Part shown: positions 9,271 to 18,320 of the stretch, piece by piece
How the letters are laid out: every line of letters begins with the position of its first letter
How positions within the stretch are numbered: position 1 is the stretch's first letter
Assembly: GCF_021044775.1 (NCBI RefSeq)
Contig: NZ_JAJNOQ010000004.1
Location: 124,001 to 188,000 of the forward strand
DNA: 64,000 nucleotides
Direction of reading: 5' to 3'
Source of the DNA: Paraeggerthella hominis
GTDB lineage: Bacteria > Actinomycetota > Coriobacteriia > Coriobacteriales > Eggerthellaceae
Notes under the pieces: model-generated
Told to the model about the DNA's origin: nothing
The model's database searches: none
The model's input: only the letters and a program-made list of their open reading frames with translations
Made by a program: the position numbers and the translations under genes

Positions 9271-10480
9271 GGCAGCCCTTCGCGTTGCACTCAGCCACCC
9301 TGTGTACCTGCTGGTGTACGCCGTATGGCTGAGTGCCATGGGCGTGTTCGTCACCAGCGGCGTTGCCGCGGACACCGGTCAAGACGAATTCGAAAGCTAC
9401 ACGGCCAATATCGCCGTGATCGACCGGGACGGGTCGGACCTGTCGCGCGGCCTGGAAGATCACCTTGCCGAACGGGCGACGCTGGTCGAAGTGGAGGACA
9501 ACACGCTCGCTTTGCAAGACGCCGTAGCAACGGGCCTGGTCGAATGCTTGTTCATTGTTCCCGACGGCTTCGGGGAAGCGTACGTGAACGCAGCCAGGAC
9601 GGGCGGAGACGCACCCGTTGTGGAATCGGTTTACAGCTACCAGTCGATGTCAGGATCGCTGTTCGATCAAGATGTCAATCGGTACCTTTCCCTGGTGGCC
9701 GCCGCTGCCGCTCTTGACGAAGCAGCCGAAGCAGACAGCTTGGTGAAGCAGGCGAACGAGGCGGCCGCGCATACGGCGAGCGTGGACGCCGTCACCTCGG
9801 CAGACGCCGCAGCCCCTACCGATCAGCTGGCGTTCTACCTGCAATGGAGCACGTACACGCTCACGGTGGCCATCATCGTATGCGTAAGCCTGCTTATGGA
9901 CTCGTTCAACCGCACCGACGTATCCCGGCGCAACGTCTCGTCGCCGGTTAGCCCGCTTTCGTACGGGCTGCAGATGACCTTGGGCTGCCTGTCCGTAACT
10001 TTGATGATAGGAGGGTTCAGCATCGGCTTGGGCATCGCGGTGTTCGGATCGTCGCTAGGAAGCGTGCCGCCCGCTGGAATAGCCTTGATGCTGGGCGCTT
10101 CGCTGGCGTTCTCGCTTGTTCCGTTGGGCATCGGGTTCTTGCTCGGACAGATAGGAACGAGCGAGCCCATCGCAAACGCAGCGGGCAACGTGCTGGGCTT
10201 GCTCATGGCGTTTTTGGGCGGTGCATGGGTCAGCCTGGATTTGCTCGCCCCCGAAGTGCAAGTGGCCGCGTACTTCACGCCTGCGTCCTGGTTCAACGAC
10301 GCCGTGAGCCGAGCGCTTCGCCTTGACGCCGTGTCCTGGGATGCGATCAGCCCCATTCTGGGCGATATCGGTATCGTGCTGCTGTTCGCCTCCGTTTTGA
10401 TCGCGTCCGGCCTGGTTGCCGGAAAGCTGCGAGCGTCAAGCTCGAGGGCCGGCGGCAACGCGGCGGCCGCGCGAGCGTAA
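9257..10480 (+). CDS. ABC-2 type permease subunit 2
   Basis: A 407-residue protein with the same architecture as subunit 1: an N-terminal helix (HPVYLLVYAVWLSAMGVFVTSG), a long exposed domain, and a cluster of helices from about residue 200. The ATG at 9257 follows AGGAGG and lies inside the end of the preceding gene, suggesting translational coupling. The low-complexity C-terminus is Ala/Arg/Ser-rich. It is the last gene of the exporter operon, and a GC-rich hairpin follows. Confidence 0.9.
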   Translation: MSIFKAALRVALSHPVYLLVYAVWLSAMGVFVTSGVAADTGQDEFESYTANIAVIDRDGSDLSRGLEDHLAERATLVEVEDNTLALQDAVATGLVECLFIVPDGFGEAYVNAARTGGDAPVVESVYSYQSMSGSLFDQDVNRYLSLVAAAAALDEAAEADSLVKQANEAAAHTASVDAVTSADAAAPTDQLAFYLQWSTYTLTVAIIVCVSLLMDSFNRTDVSRRNVSSPVSPLSYGLQMTLGCLSVTLMIGGFSIGLGIAVFGSSLGSVPPAGIALMLGASLAFSLVPLGIGFLLGQIGTSEPIANAAGNVLGLLMAFLGGAWVSLDLLAPEVQVAAYFTPASWFNDAVSRALRLDAVSWDAISPILGDIGIVLLFASVLIASGLVAGKLRASSSRAGGNAAAARA

Positions 10481-10492
10481 GGGAAGCCGCCG

Positions 10493-10520
10493 GGGGGCCG
10501 ACGCAGCACCGTCGGCCCCC
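10493..10520. terminator. GC-rich hairpin after the ABC exporter operon
   Basis: GGGGGCCGAC (10493-10502) pairs perfectly with GTCGGCCCCC (10511-10520) around an eight-base loop. It lies between the end of the exporter operon and the convergent end of the Tad operon. There is no T-tract on the plus side, so a factor-assisted or bidirectional terminator is possible. A second imperfect hairpin (10559-10589) overlaps the end of the InlB-repeat gene. Confidence 0.45.
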
Positions 10521-10562
10521 TCTAAAAAGCAACCCCGCAGGAGCCCCTCTACCACACGGCCT

Positions 10563-12455
10563 CTACGACACGGCTACGCCGTCGTAGAGGGGAATGCGCC
10601 AGTTGAGGTACGCAATCGTGTTGCACGTGAGCACCACGGTGCGCGCAGGCAGCCCTTCGGCTGCGGCCGTAGCGTAGGCGCCCGGCTCGCACGACGCTTC
10701 GCGCAGGCGATCGCGATCTTCGAACCACACGGAAGGCCCGCGGTCGAACGTGATCCGATCGCCGTAGAAAAGCGTTTCGCCCGGCGGCAGAAGCGCGTCC
10801 CGATCAAGCAGCGAGCCTGCATCTTTATCGGCGTAGAGCGTGCGGTCGGCGAACAGCGCCGTACTGCGATCGGTTTGCGCATAGCTCACGGAAACCTTGT
10901 TGCGGCCGTACAAGCGAAGGCCTTCGCTTGGCAGCGGGGATCCTTCCGCGTAGCGCTTCGTGCACGAAGCGTCCACGAACCACCCCTCGAACCCCGCGCA
11001 ATCCTGCTTGACGGCCGCTGCGGCAGCCTCTGTGCTCGTTCGGTACGCCACTCCCGCGGGCAGCAGGTCCCCGAACCCCGAAAGAACCTGTCCATCCGCA
11101 TAGTACGTCACCTCGGCGAGCACTTGCCAACGCGCGTAGCACGTCGTATCGGCCGCTATCGAAATCGACGCGCCGGCACTGCCCACGAAGTCGCCTCCCG
11201 ACGCAGCCGAGTACCAGCCTTCGAACACGTGCCCGGGCTTTTCCCCGGGATCAGGAAGAACAACGGCGCCGGGACGCCATTGGGCGTACAGCGTTGCCTT
11301 TCCCTTCGTGGATCGCATGTTCTTGACCAGGGAGCCGTCGCCGTAGGACTCGCCCGAGCCGTCAGGACGCGCGTTCCACGACGCCCACGGCCAAACGCAT
11401 GCCAGCGAGGCGACGCCCATCGACCCGCCTTGCGCGTCGCACGTCAACCGGTACGAGCGCTCGTACCCGTTCATCGTCAAGGCTTTGGGAGCGTCGTACA
11501 CGTGCACGGAATCGCTCGTCGATCCCCCGGTCGCGCCGTTTCCTTCGTACGAGACAACGTAGGATACAGGCTTCCACTGGGCATACAGCGTGATGGTGTT
11601 CGAACCGCTCGGCGAAGGACGCCCCGCGCTCGGATCGCGCCAGAAGTCAGAGGGCCCGTTGTTCCATCCGTGCGGCACAAGGCTTTCCACCTGAAGGTTC
11701 CAATCCTGATAGCCAATCTTCTGACCAGGACGAACGTTCACAGGGCCCTGTCTTTCGGTCGACCATCCCTCGAACGTATACCCCACGCGAACGGGCAGCT
11801 TCGAAGACACCGCGCCAACGCTGCCGATGTACTTGTACTGGGAGCCGGGCGCGCCCGAGCCGCCGTTCGCATCGTAGCGGATGCTGACGCGCGGCCAGAA
11901 GTCGACGCTGCCGTAATTGCGCAGGCCCGTCCCCTCGGTATCGCCCACCCCGGCAATCGTGCTGTGAATGTAGATATGGTTGTGCATGAGCTCGTCCAGG
12001 CCGCCGTGGCTCGAAAGGACGGTGCCGCCCCATCCGTACCCGTACGTAGCGATGCAGCCGAACCCCGTGCCGTTCTTGCTGCCGGTCAAATCCCCGGTGC
12101 CCATGTTCGCGCCGCCCCTAGACCAGCTTCCGTTGCCCGCCGTGTACCAGACAAGGTCGTCCTGCCCGCCGGCGTCTCCCCAAATCGCGAACTGGTAGGC
12201 CACCACGTAAGCGTTCGTCCCGCCCGGAAGCTCCCAGTTCGGCATGCCCGGTCTGGGGCCGTTCGGATCCGAGCCGATCAGCTCAAGATAGCCCGAAGGG
12301 CTCGCGGATATCCAAGCACGATTGTAGATGCTGGTCGTGTCGGAATGCAGGTACTCGTATCCGAACGCCTCACGCGGGAGGCACGCTGCGAACCCAACCG
12401 CCAGCAAAAGCACCGAGAGCAGCAGCGAAACGGCTTTCGCGTAAACTCTGCGCAT
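10563..12455 (-). CDS. Secreted InlB B-repeat (Listeria-Bacteroides repeat) protein
   Basis: A 630-residue protein with a signal peptide (MRRVYAKAVSLLLSVLLLAVGFAAC) and two or more recognisable InlB-type beta-grasp repeats. Examples are IRYDANGGSGAPGS...GYTFEGWST...ITLYAQW and a second set with DPGEKPGHVFEGWYSAASGG...CYARW. There is no LPxTG motif or C-terminal anchor. The ATG at 12455 follows GGAAGGGGGTAGGGT. It is the last gene of the Tad operon, 3 bp behind the preceding stop. It may be a pilus-associated adhesin or an extracellular factor exported with the pilus, which is inferred from context only. Confidence 0.8.
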   Translation of the reverse strand: MRRVYAKAVSLLLSVLLLAVGFAACLPREAFGYEYLHSDTTSIYNRAWISASPSGYLELIGSDPNGPRPGMPNWELPGGTNAYVVAYQFAIWGDAGGQDDLVWYTAGNGSWSRGGANMGTGDLTGSKNGTGFGCIATYGYGWGGTVLSSHGGLDELMHNHIYIHSTIAGVGDTEGTGLRNYGSVDFWPRVSIRYDANGGSGAPGSQYKYIGSVGAVSSKLPVRVGYTFEGWSTERQGPVNVRPGQKIGYQDWNLQVESLVPHGWNNGPSDFWRDPSAGRPSPSGSNTITLYAQWKPVSYVVSYEGNGATGGSTSDSVHVYDAPKALTMNGYERSYRLTCDAQGGSMGVASLACVWPWASWNARPDGSGESYGDGSLVKNMRSTKGKATLYAQWRPGAVVLPDPGEKPGHVFEGWYSAASGGDFVGSAGASISIAADTTCYARWQVLAEVTYYADGQVLSGFGDLLPAGVAYRTSTEAAAAAVKQDCAGFEGWFVDASCTKRYAEGSPLPSEGLRLYGRNKVSVSYAQTDRSTALFADRTLYADKDAGSLLDRDALLPPGETLFYGDRITFDRGPSVWFEDRDRLREASCEPGAYATAAAEGLPARTVVLTCNTIAYLNWRIPLYDGVAVS

Positions 12456-12458
12456 ACC

Positions 12459-13067
12459 CTACCCCCTTCCTTCGTCGCGCTTCGCTCTTGCCTGCGCAAG
12501 CGCTTTTTCGGCATCGTTTTGATCGCGAAAGCTCGACCTTGCGATTTCGGACAGATCTTGATCGGGCAACGCGGCTGATTCGATATCCCGGTAAGCAACG
12601 GCCGCCCGAGCAGGCGAACCCGACTCACCGAATCGGATCGGGACCGGATCCCCCGCAGCGCGCATCGACCCGTCCTCCACCATAATCACGGGCAGTTGCA
12701 GCGACAGCTCGTAAAATCCTTCGGGAACGTCGACGACGCACGTGCCCGGCCCTTCGAACAGCATCTGCTTGTCGATTTTTTCGCCGTCGACCGAGAACCC
12801 CGAGACGAAAGCCCCTAAAGCAACGTTGCCGATCGACCATCCTTCGCAGGAAACCGTCGCCTCGAGACACCGAAGAGGAGCGGGCGCTTCGGCTTGCCCC
12901 TCGCGTTCGAAGCCGGCCGCAAACCCACCGAGCGCAAAGGCGGCCCAGGCCGCAACCGCAGCCCCGAGCACGGCGGTGGCAATCGGGACGGGCCTTCGCG
13001 AAGCCGACTTGATCGCACGTCGAACCCTGCTCGCAAACGAACGCGACCCGCATTTCCCATACTGCAT
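12459..13067 (-). CDS. Uncharacterised single-pass membrane protein of the Tad operon
   Basis: A 202-residue protein that I do not recognise. A basic N-terminus (residues 1-30) is followed by one hydrophobic segment (IATAVLGAAVAAWAAFALGGFAAGF) and a roughly 130-residue extracytoplasmic domain with beta-rich character (VDVPEGFYELSLQLPVIM). The C-terminal tail is charged (EKALAQARAKRDEGRG). The ATG at 13067 follows AGGGAGGACGGGT. It lies between tadC copy 2 and the InlB-repeat gene with very short spacers, so it is part of the same transcript. It could be a chaperone or anchor for the secreted protein. Confidence 0.65.
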   Translation of the reverse strand: MQYGKCGSRSFASRVRRAIKSASRRPVPIATAVLGAAVAAWAAFALGGFAAGFEREGQAEAPAPLRCLEATVSCEGWSIGNVALGAFVSGFSVDGEKIDKQMLFEGPGTCVVDVPEGFYELSLQLPVIMVEDGSMRAAGDPVPIRFGESGSPARAAVAYRDIESAALPDQDLSEIARSSFRDQNDAEKALAQARAKRDEGRG

Positions 13068-13078
13068 ACCCGTCCTCC

Positions 13079-14011
13079 CTACGCCATCGTGTCGTTCAAG
13101 AACTCCAGCAAGCTGACCACGGTTGGCACCACCACCAACGCAACCGTCGGCGGCAGAAAGCACATCGACAGCACGATGTCGAGCTTCGTCGGCATCGTGC
13201 GAATGCGCTCGAGCACGTCAGCCTGCGCCGTTTCACGCGCCACGGCCGCCTGGGACGCAAGCCCTTCGGCAATGGACGACCCTTGGGTGATGGCCTGCGT
13301 CACGTGCGCCGCGAACGCGGATACGTCTTGGCTGCGGCAACGCGCTGCAAGATGCTCAAGTGCAGCCTCGCGCGAGTGACCCAGAAAGTTCACCTCCTGG
13401 TCAACAATGAAAAGTTCCTCGGAAATAGGCCCGCTCAGGCTTTCCGCAACCTCCCTGAAGCACTGCTCGACCGGGGATCCGGCGGCAAGCGCCACGCTTA
13501 AAAGCTCCATGGCTTCGGGCAGGGCGGCCTCGATGTCACGACGCCGACTTTTTTCCTTGCTTGAAACGATCAGAGCGGGGAGCATCCATCCCGCAACAAC
13601 CCCTATGCAAAAGGCAAGCATCCGCACGGCAGCGTGCGCACCGGGTGCAAACGCTGCCGCAAGCGTCGCCAAAAGACCCGCCGCAACAGCACAGACAACA
13701 CGCAGGCTACGCCAGGTTTCCGGTTCAAGGCGAACGCCCGCCCGCGCCAAACGGTCGCGACGCACATCGATATCCGCGCGGGCAACCGGAGCCAAGCGGT
13801 CAAGGCCGCAGGACAAAGCGGACAGCGCCTCGCGCGCGCAGCGACGTAAAGCTCCTTCGGCGCGGGCAGGTTCAACCGCGCGCACGCGTCGCGCCGGCAC
13901 GGCGAAGCCGCGCGGTTGCGGCGCGCATGAACGAACCAAGATCTCGTACGATGCAAGCCCGAGCAACGCCCCCAACATAAGCAGCGATCCCATAACCACA
14001 ACGTCCAACAC
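13079..14011 (-). CDS. tadC: Tad inner-membrane platform protein TadC, copy 2
   Basis: A 310-residue type II secretion F-domain protein (T2SSF). A membrane helix opens the protein and two more lie around residues 105-150. The F domain has IEAALPEAMELLSVALAAGSPVEQCF and MPTKLDIVLSMCFLPPTVALVVVPTV at the end. The GTG start at 14011 follows AAAGGGGGCGATC. With the adjacent TadB it forms the membrane platform driven by the TadA ATPase. It is one of two TadC homologues in this operon. Confidence 0.87.
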   Translation of the reverse strand: MLDVVVMGSLLMLGALLGLASYEILVRSCAPQPRGFAVPARRVRAVEPARAEGALRRCAREALSALSCGLDRLAPVARADIDVRRDRLARAGVRLEPETWRSLRVVCAVAAGLLATLAAAFAPGAHAAVRMLAFCIGVVAGWMLPALIVSSKEKSRRRDIEAALPEAMELLSVALAAGSPVEQCFREVAESLSGPISEELFIVDQEVNFLGHSREAALEHLAARCRSQDVSAFAAHVTQAITQGSSIAEGLASQAAVARETAQADVLERIRTMPTKLDIVLSMCFLPPTVALVVVPTVVSLLEFLNDTMA

Positions 14012-14062
14012 GATCGCCCCCTTTCAAACGAATGAGAATCCCAAAATTCGCCCTCGGACCCG

Positions 14063-14983
14063 TCACCGACCACTATTCGATACGCTCGTTATGCGCCGAC
14101 ACGCCAGCAAGCCGCCGACCTCGCACAACGCAGCCACCCCCGCCACCGCCCACCCGAGCGGCTCCTCTGCGTAAAAGCGCGCGAAATCAGGATTGGCGAC
14201 GAACATGAGCAGAAAGATGGCCGGCATGGCCGCCGCAACAAACCACTTCGCCAACCGCGTGCCCGCGAGCTCCGTACGCAGTTCGCGGCTCATCTTCAAG
14301 CGCACGTTCGCGTGCGCAGCGATCATGTCGAGCACAGGAGCGATCGCCCCTCCGAAACGTTGCTGCACGCGAACGGCGGCGGCCAACGCCTGCACGTCAG
14401 GGCTGGCCGTCCTGCGAGCCATCTCCTCAAGCGACACGTTCAACGACGTCCCGTATGCAGCGTCGGCAAGCACGCGGGTAAGTTCCTCGCGAAGCGGGTC
14501 GTCCACATGCGCCGCAACCGCGCGTATCGCGCGCTCAAGCGTTAGCGAGCTGCGGACGCCGCCCGCAATCTGAGGCAAGGCCCGACAGAATTGCCTGTCC
14601 AGAAGCGCGCTCCTGCGTGCTCGCAGCACGCCCACCCGCAGCCAAATCGCAGCGGCCGCCGCACCGCCCGTGAAAAAGCCAACGGGACAGCTTCCCGAAA
14701 GCGCCGCCGCCAAGCACCCTGCAAGGAACACCGCGCACAGAGCCTGCGCAACCCACATCGAGGGAACGGTTTCGATACCCGCCTCGTGCAGCATCGTCGC
14801 AAGCGGGCTGCGCGAAACCTTTGCGCGTGCAGCCGCAGCAGCCTTCCCGGCTGCGTACAGCTCGGTTTCGCCCAAGCTGCGCGATCGCAGCTCGGCGCGT
14901 TGCCGTCGATACGAGGAGAACGCGATCAACGACAAGGCAGAGCAAGCGCATAGCAAAACCGCCGGTAGTGCGAGACCAATCAT
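14063..14983 (-). CDS. tadB: Tad inner-membrane platform protein TadB, copy 2
   Basis: A 306-residue T2SSF protein with TadB-like order: an N-terminal helix, two central helices (about 80-120), the F domain (FCRALPQIAGGVRSSLTLERAIRAVAAH...VQQRFGGAIAPVLDMIAAHANVRLKMSRELRTELAGTRLAKW), and C-terminal helices. The ATG at 14983 follows GGGGGCTTTC. It is sandwiched between TadA and TadC, the canonical order. It is a paralogue of the protein at 26099-27070. Confidence 0.88.
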   Translation of the reverse strand: MIGLALPAVLLCACSALSLIAFSSYRRQRAELRSRSLGETELYAAGKAAAAARAKVSRSPLATMLHEAGIETVPSMWVAQALCAVFLAGCLAAALSGSCPVGFFTGGAAAAAIWLRVGVLRARRSALLDRQFCRALPQIAGGVRSSLTLERAIRAVAAHVDDPLREELTRVLADAAYGTSLNVSLEEMARRTASPDVQALAAAVRVQQRFGGAIAPVLDMIAAHANVRLKMSRELRTELAGTRLAKWFVAAAMPAIFLLMFVANPDFARFYAEEPLGWAVAGVAALCEVGGLLACRRITSVSNSGR

Positions 14984-14995
14984 GAAAGCCCCCTG

Positions 14996-16321
14996 TCACG
15001 CCGAGAAGAACCACGCAGGGTCGTACCACGCCCCCGCCGTTCGCATACGCTCCTTGATGCGCTGCGGCTGCACGCCCCGCGCACGCCATGCCCCCGCAAT
15101 CGCGCCCGCCGCATCAACGCCTTCCACCTCGAACGAGAACAGCTCGGAACGCAGTATCACCGAACTTCCCTCGGGCAAAGAATCCACTGCGACGATGCTT
15201 GTCACCTTCCTCCTGCCATCGCGCAAGCGCTCGACATGCACGATCAAGCCGCCTTGCAAAGATTCGGCGATCTGCTGAACGATGACCTCGCGGCTCAAAT
15301 CCCCGTCGGCGTACCCGACCATGGTTCGCAAGCGGCTGATAGCGTTCGCCGGGTCGTTCGCATGCACGGTGGTCATGGACCCGGGATGGTCCGTCTGCAT
15401 AGCCTGCAGCATGTCGTACGCCTCGGCCCCACGGCATTCGCCGATGACGATGCGATCAGGACGACGTCGCAAAGCAAGCGTCACCAGATCGCGCATGCTC
15501 ACCGCGCCCTCGCCCTCCGCGTTCGCCTCGCGCGTCTGCATGCGCTCCACATGAGGCGACAGTAACCTCAGCTCCGGGGTGTCCTCTATGGTGATAACGC
15601 GCTCGTCAGGCGGAATGAACCCCGAAAGCGCGCCGAGCAAAGTGGTCTTGCCCGACCCCGTCCCCCCTGATATGACCATGGGGCAGCGAGATTGCACCGC
15701 CGAGCACAAGAACTCGGCCATGACCTCCGAAAGGGTCCCGACGCTGATCAAATCGCCGATCCCCAGCGCATCGGCCGAGAACGTTCTCACGTTGAGCGCC
15801 GGCCCGTCCGGCGCCACGGGAGGAACCACGTAGGTTGCGCGGGCACGGCCTCCCGGCAGCATAGCGCATCCCATGGCATGGGATTCGTCGCAGCGCATGC
15901 CCGCCTGCTCGGCAATCCTGTTGATGATGCGCCGAACGTGCTGCGCGTCGTCGAACACCACGTCGGGCCTGCGCTCGATCATCCCAGCCCGCTCGACGTA
16001 CACCACGGGGTCCCGAAAAGGCAGCGCGGGATCGGACGCGTCGACGCCCCCTCCGTTCACCATGATCTCGGTGATGGAGGCATCTTCGAGAAGCGGCTGC
16101 AGCGGCCCGTAATGGAGGAAGTCGTCTATCATGGCCTGCGCAAGCGCTTCGGATTCCAAAGGTGACAGGAAAAGCCCCCAATCCCGAGCAGCCGCGCCCA
16201 CCGCGCTCCTGATCAAAGATTCGACCGCCGCCTCGTCGAACTGCCCGCCTCGCAGCTGAAGGGCCACCTCGTCGCGCACGGCGCCCTTCAGCGAACGCTC
16301 GATCGCCCTATCCACGATCAT
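14996..16321 (-). CDS. tadA: Tad pilus ATPase TadA/CpaF, copy 2
   Basis: A 441-residue secretion ATPase. Conserved features are FLHYGPLQPLLED, ITEIMVNG, Walker A GGTGSGKTT (about residue 218), the Asp box VITIEDTPELRL, Walker B-like RIVIGECRGAE and the His box TDHPGSMTTVHAN. It powers pilin assembly. The start is uncertain: ATG 16321 is used here, but an in-frame TTG at 16330 and a GTG six bases inside with better GGAGG spacing are alternatives. It overlaps the end of the RcpC-like gene. This is the second TadA of the operon. Confidence 0.92.
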   Translation of the reverse strand: MIVDRAIERSLKGAVRDEVALQLRGGQFDEAAVESLIRSAVGAAARDWGLFLSPLESEALAQAMIDDFLHYGPLQPLLEDASITEIMVNGGGVDASDPALPFRDPVVYVERAGMIERRPDVVFDDAQHVRRIINRIAEQAGMRCDESHAMGCAMLPGGRARATYVVPPVAPDGPALNVRTFSADALGIGDLISVGTLSEVMAEFLCSAVQSRCPMVISGGTGSGKTTLLGALSGFIPPDERVITIEDTPELRLLSPHVERMQTREANAEGEGAVSMRDLVTLALRRRPDRIVIGECRGAEAYDMLQAMQTDHPGSMTTVHANDPANAISRLRTMVGYADGDLSREVIVQQIAESLQGGLIVHVERLRDGRRKVTSIVAVDSLPEGSSVILRSELFSFEVEGVDAAGAIAGAWRARGVQPQRIKERMRTAGAWYDPAWFFSA

Positions 16322-17210
16322 CGCCTCCAAGCAGGGCGTCTTCCGAGGAAATCATCACCAAACTCACCCGCCCGGCGTACTGGGCCTCGCGAATCGCATC
16401 GGCCTCCTCGGGCTTCACCTCCACCGTAACCGAAGCGTACGAGCCGTCGCTGGACGCGGCGGCGTCGCCTACCGCAAGCACCCGCGCCTGCGCGCACAAC
16501 GTGGAAAGAACGGAGGCTCCCGAAGAAGAGCCTTCGGCTGAAACCACGCGCACCGTGTCATGCACGCCGATACGACCGGCAAGGCCCGTTTCCGCATCCA
16601 CCCCCACGGTAACCGCTTCCATCCCGGCATGAAGGCGAGCCGACAAGCGACCGCCATCGGCGGAACCTGCGACGAACGAAGGCAGCACCTGCGTTCCAGC
16701 AGCCATGTCCACGAGCGCGCATCTGCCCTCGAAACCCTCCTGGCCCATCTGCGCAAGCCCGATAGCCTCGGACGCGCGATACGCGGCGGGTATGTCCTTC
16801 TCCACGAACGACTCCGACGTCAGCACGTCGCCCGCGCGAATGTCGGTGGCGGCCACTAACACGGGGGCCGCTCCGGCCGTCGCCTCCTCGACCGCCGATG
16901 CCGAAGCCGCCCGCGCCCACAAACCGTAGACGATCGCTGCAAACGACACGGCGACCGACACGGCGACCAGCGCGGCAAGCATCCGCACGCGCCGGTACGT
17001 TCGCTGCGAACCATCCGGCAACCGAGCGCCGGAAGGGCGAGGCTCGACCGAAGGGGAATCCGGCGCCTGCGCAACCGGCCCGCCTCGATCGAAGCCTCCG
17101 TATCGGGACGTCCGTGCAGACGCGCCGTCCGCTTGCGCATCGGCAGCCTTCGACGCTCGCTGCGCGAACCCTCCTTTTCGAGTCGAGGGTCGCAAACCGT
17201 CCATCGTCAT
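16308..17210 (-). CDS. SAF-domain pilus assembly protein RcpC/CpaB-like, copy 2
   Basis: A 300-residue protein. A long cytoplasmic Arg/Ser/Gly-rich segment (residues 1-75) precedes one membrane helix (VRMLAALVAVSVAVSFAAIVYGLWA) and a periplasm-type SAF domain (LVAATDIRAGDVLTSESFVEKDIPAAY). An RcpC-like domain follows (IGVHDTVRVVSAE). The ATG at 17210 follows AAGGAGCGTTGAA. CpaB/RcpC proteins help build the pilus outer parts; in a Gram-positive-type envelope without secretin the role is unclear. It pairs with TadA copy 2. Confidence 0.82.
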   Translation of the reverse strand: MTMDGLRPSTRKGGFAQRASKAADAQADGASARTSRYGGFDRGGPVAQAPDSPSVEPRPSGARLPDGSQRTYRRVRMLAALVAVSVAVSFAAIVYGLWARAASASAVEEATAGAAPVLVAATDIRAGDVLTSESFVEKDIPAAYRASEAIGLAQMGQEGFEGRCALVDMAAGTQVLPSFVAGSADGGRLSARLHAGMEAVTVGVDAETGLAGRIGVHDTVRVVSAEGSSSGASVLSTLCAQARVLAVGDAAASSDGSYASVTVEVKPEEADAIREAQYAGRVSLVMISSEDALLGGDDRG

Positions 17211-17227
17211 TTCAACGCTCCTTCCCT

Positions 17228-17830
17228 TTACGCGGCCTGCCGCTCCGGCAGCGCCGAACGCAACGCCTCCACCAAGGGAGCGGGATACTCCTCCAACGAC
17301 CCCATGGGAACGAACGAAACGCCGTTCGATCCCGCATCCGCCCCGTACCTGCCGCACCGTCGTTCATCCGGCCGCCATGCGCGCTCGCTCGCGTAGGGCA
17401 CGGCCACCATCACCTTATGCGAGGCGACGGGCAGGCTCGGCACCCCGAAGCCGCGCGCGAACACCGTAGGAGCATCCTCTTCAAGCTGAACCCCTATCCC
17501 CCAAAGCCGTTCGGACGACGGCAGCAAGGATTCCGCCGCCTCGTAGAACCACACCGTTGCAGAACCGGCGAACCCTTCCTCCCGGGCCGTGCGAACAACA
17601 AGCTCGGCAACCTCCCGTCCCGGATCCTCGACGTTTTTTGCGTACAAGGCGAACGTCGGATCCATACAGGCCGAGCGAACCGCATCCAGCGCGTTCTCCT
17701 GCCTTGCTTTCGCGGAGTACGCAATCCCCTGGTCGATAGCGAACGACGAGACCGAGAAAAGGAAGAACAGCGCGATCACCGCAAGGGGCAGCATGTTCGC
17801 CGCCTCGTTGCAGCGCAACCGGCGGCTCAC
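17228..17830 (-). CDS. TadE/G-like pseudopilin, variant 3
   Basis: A 200-residue protein with a GTG start at 17830 that overlaps the previous stop as GTGA. The N-terminus is short and basic, then NEAANMLPLAVIALFFLFSVSSFAIDQ, a TadE-like hydrophobic segment with the Glu near its start. A globular domain of about 160 residues with several cysteines follows. It is translationally coupled to another TadE-like gene. I call it a minor pseudopilin; the sequence beyond the N-terminus is not one I recognise. Confidence 0.65.
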   Translation of the reverse strand: MSRRLRCNEAANMLPLAVIALFFLFSVSSFAIDQGIAYSAKARQENALDAVRSACMDPTFALYAKNVEDPGREVAELVVRTAREEGFAGSATVWFYEAAESLLPSSERLWGIGVQLEEDAPTVFARGFGVPSLPVASHKVMVAVPYASERAWRPDERRCGRYGADAGSNGVSFVPMGSLEEYPAPLVEALRSALPERQAA

Positions 17831-18306
17831 GACGCCCTCCCCAGTTGGATCTCGACCGCGCAGCTTTCGACGTAGCGGCAATCGACTTGGCGAGCGAACG
17901 AGCGACCGCTCAAGCCGGGCACATCCAGGATCGAGGGAACGTCGTAGCGCACCTCATAGGAAAGAGACGTCACCTTCGAGCGGCGATCGACAGGCTCGCC
18001 GGAAGCCGAGAAGCCCGCCGCCTCAACCTCCTCGGAGCGGGATAGGACCCGATCGACGCTCAAGTTCTCAGGATTCAACTGCGTAGCCGAGCCCAAGATG
18101 CCCGCCTTGACGAAAGCTTCTTTGTCGGCGGCATGCCGCAGCCCGGCCACGTCGAGCTGACGGCACGCCCGAACGATATCGGACGACAGCTGGGTTGCCG
18201 CAAGCATCATGCCGCCCACCTGCATGGTCGAGAACACCACCAGCAGCAGCAACGGCGCCGCAATCGCGAACTGCACCGTCTCGCTCCCTCTATCCGAGCG
18301 AACCAT
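17827..18306 (-). CDS. TadE-like minor pseudopilin, variant 2
   Basis: A 159-residue TadE-like protein: the class III-type N-terminus RGSETVQFAIAAPLLLLVVFSTMQVGGMMLAATQLS carries the conserved Glu, then a globular region. The ATG at 18306 is preceded by GGAAGGGGG; a TTG three bases upstream is an alternative start. It has ATGA/GTGA-type coupling with the next gene. It is presumably processed by the prepilin peptidase of this locus and incorporated as a minor subunit. Confidence 0.75.
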   Translation of the reverse strand: MVRSDRGSETVQFAIAAPLLLLVVFSTMQVGGMMLAATQLSSDIVRACRQLDVAGLRHAADKEAFVKAGILGSATQLNPENLSVDRVLSRSEEVEAAGFSASGEPVDRRSKVTSLSYEVRYDVPSILDVPGLSGRSFARQVDCRYVESCAVEIQLGRAS

Positions 18307-18320
18307 CAAGACCCCCTTCC

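Noticed and set aside
10416..12578. 720-residue plus-strand frame opposite the InlB-repeat gene
   Set aside because: Arg/His/Ala-rich sequence typical of the antisense of GC-rich coding DNA; no ribosome site or recognisable domain.
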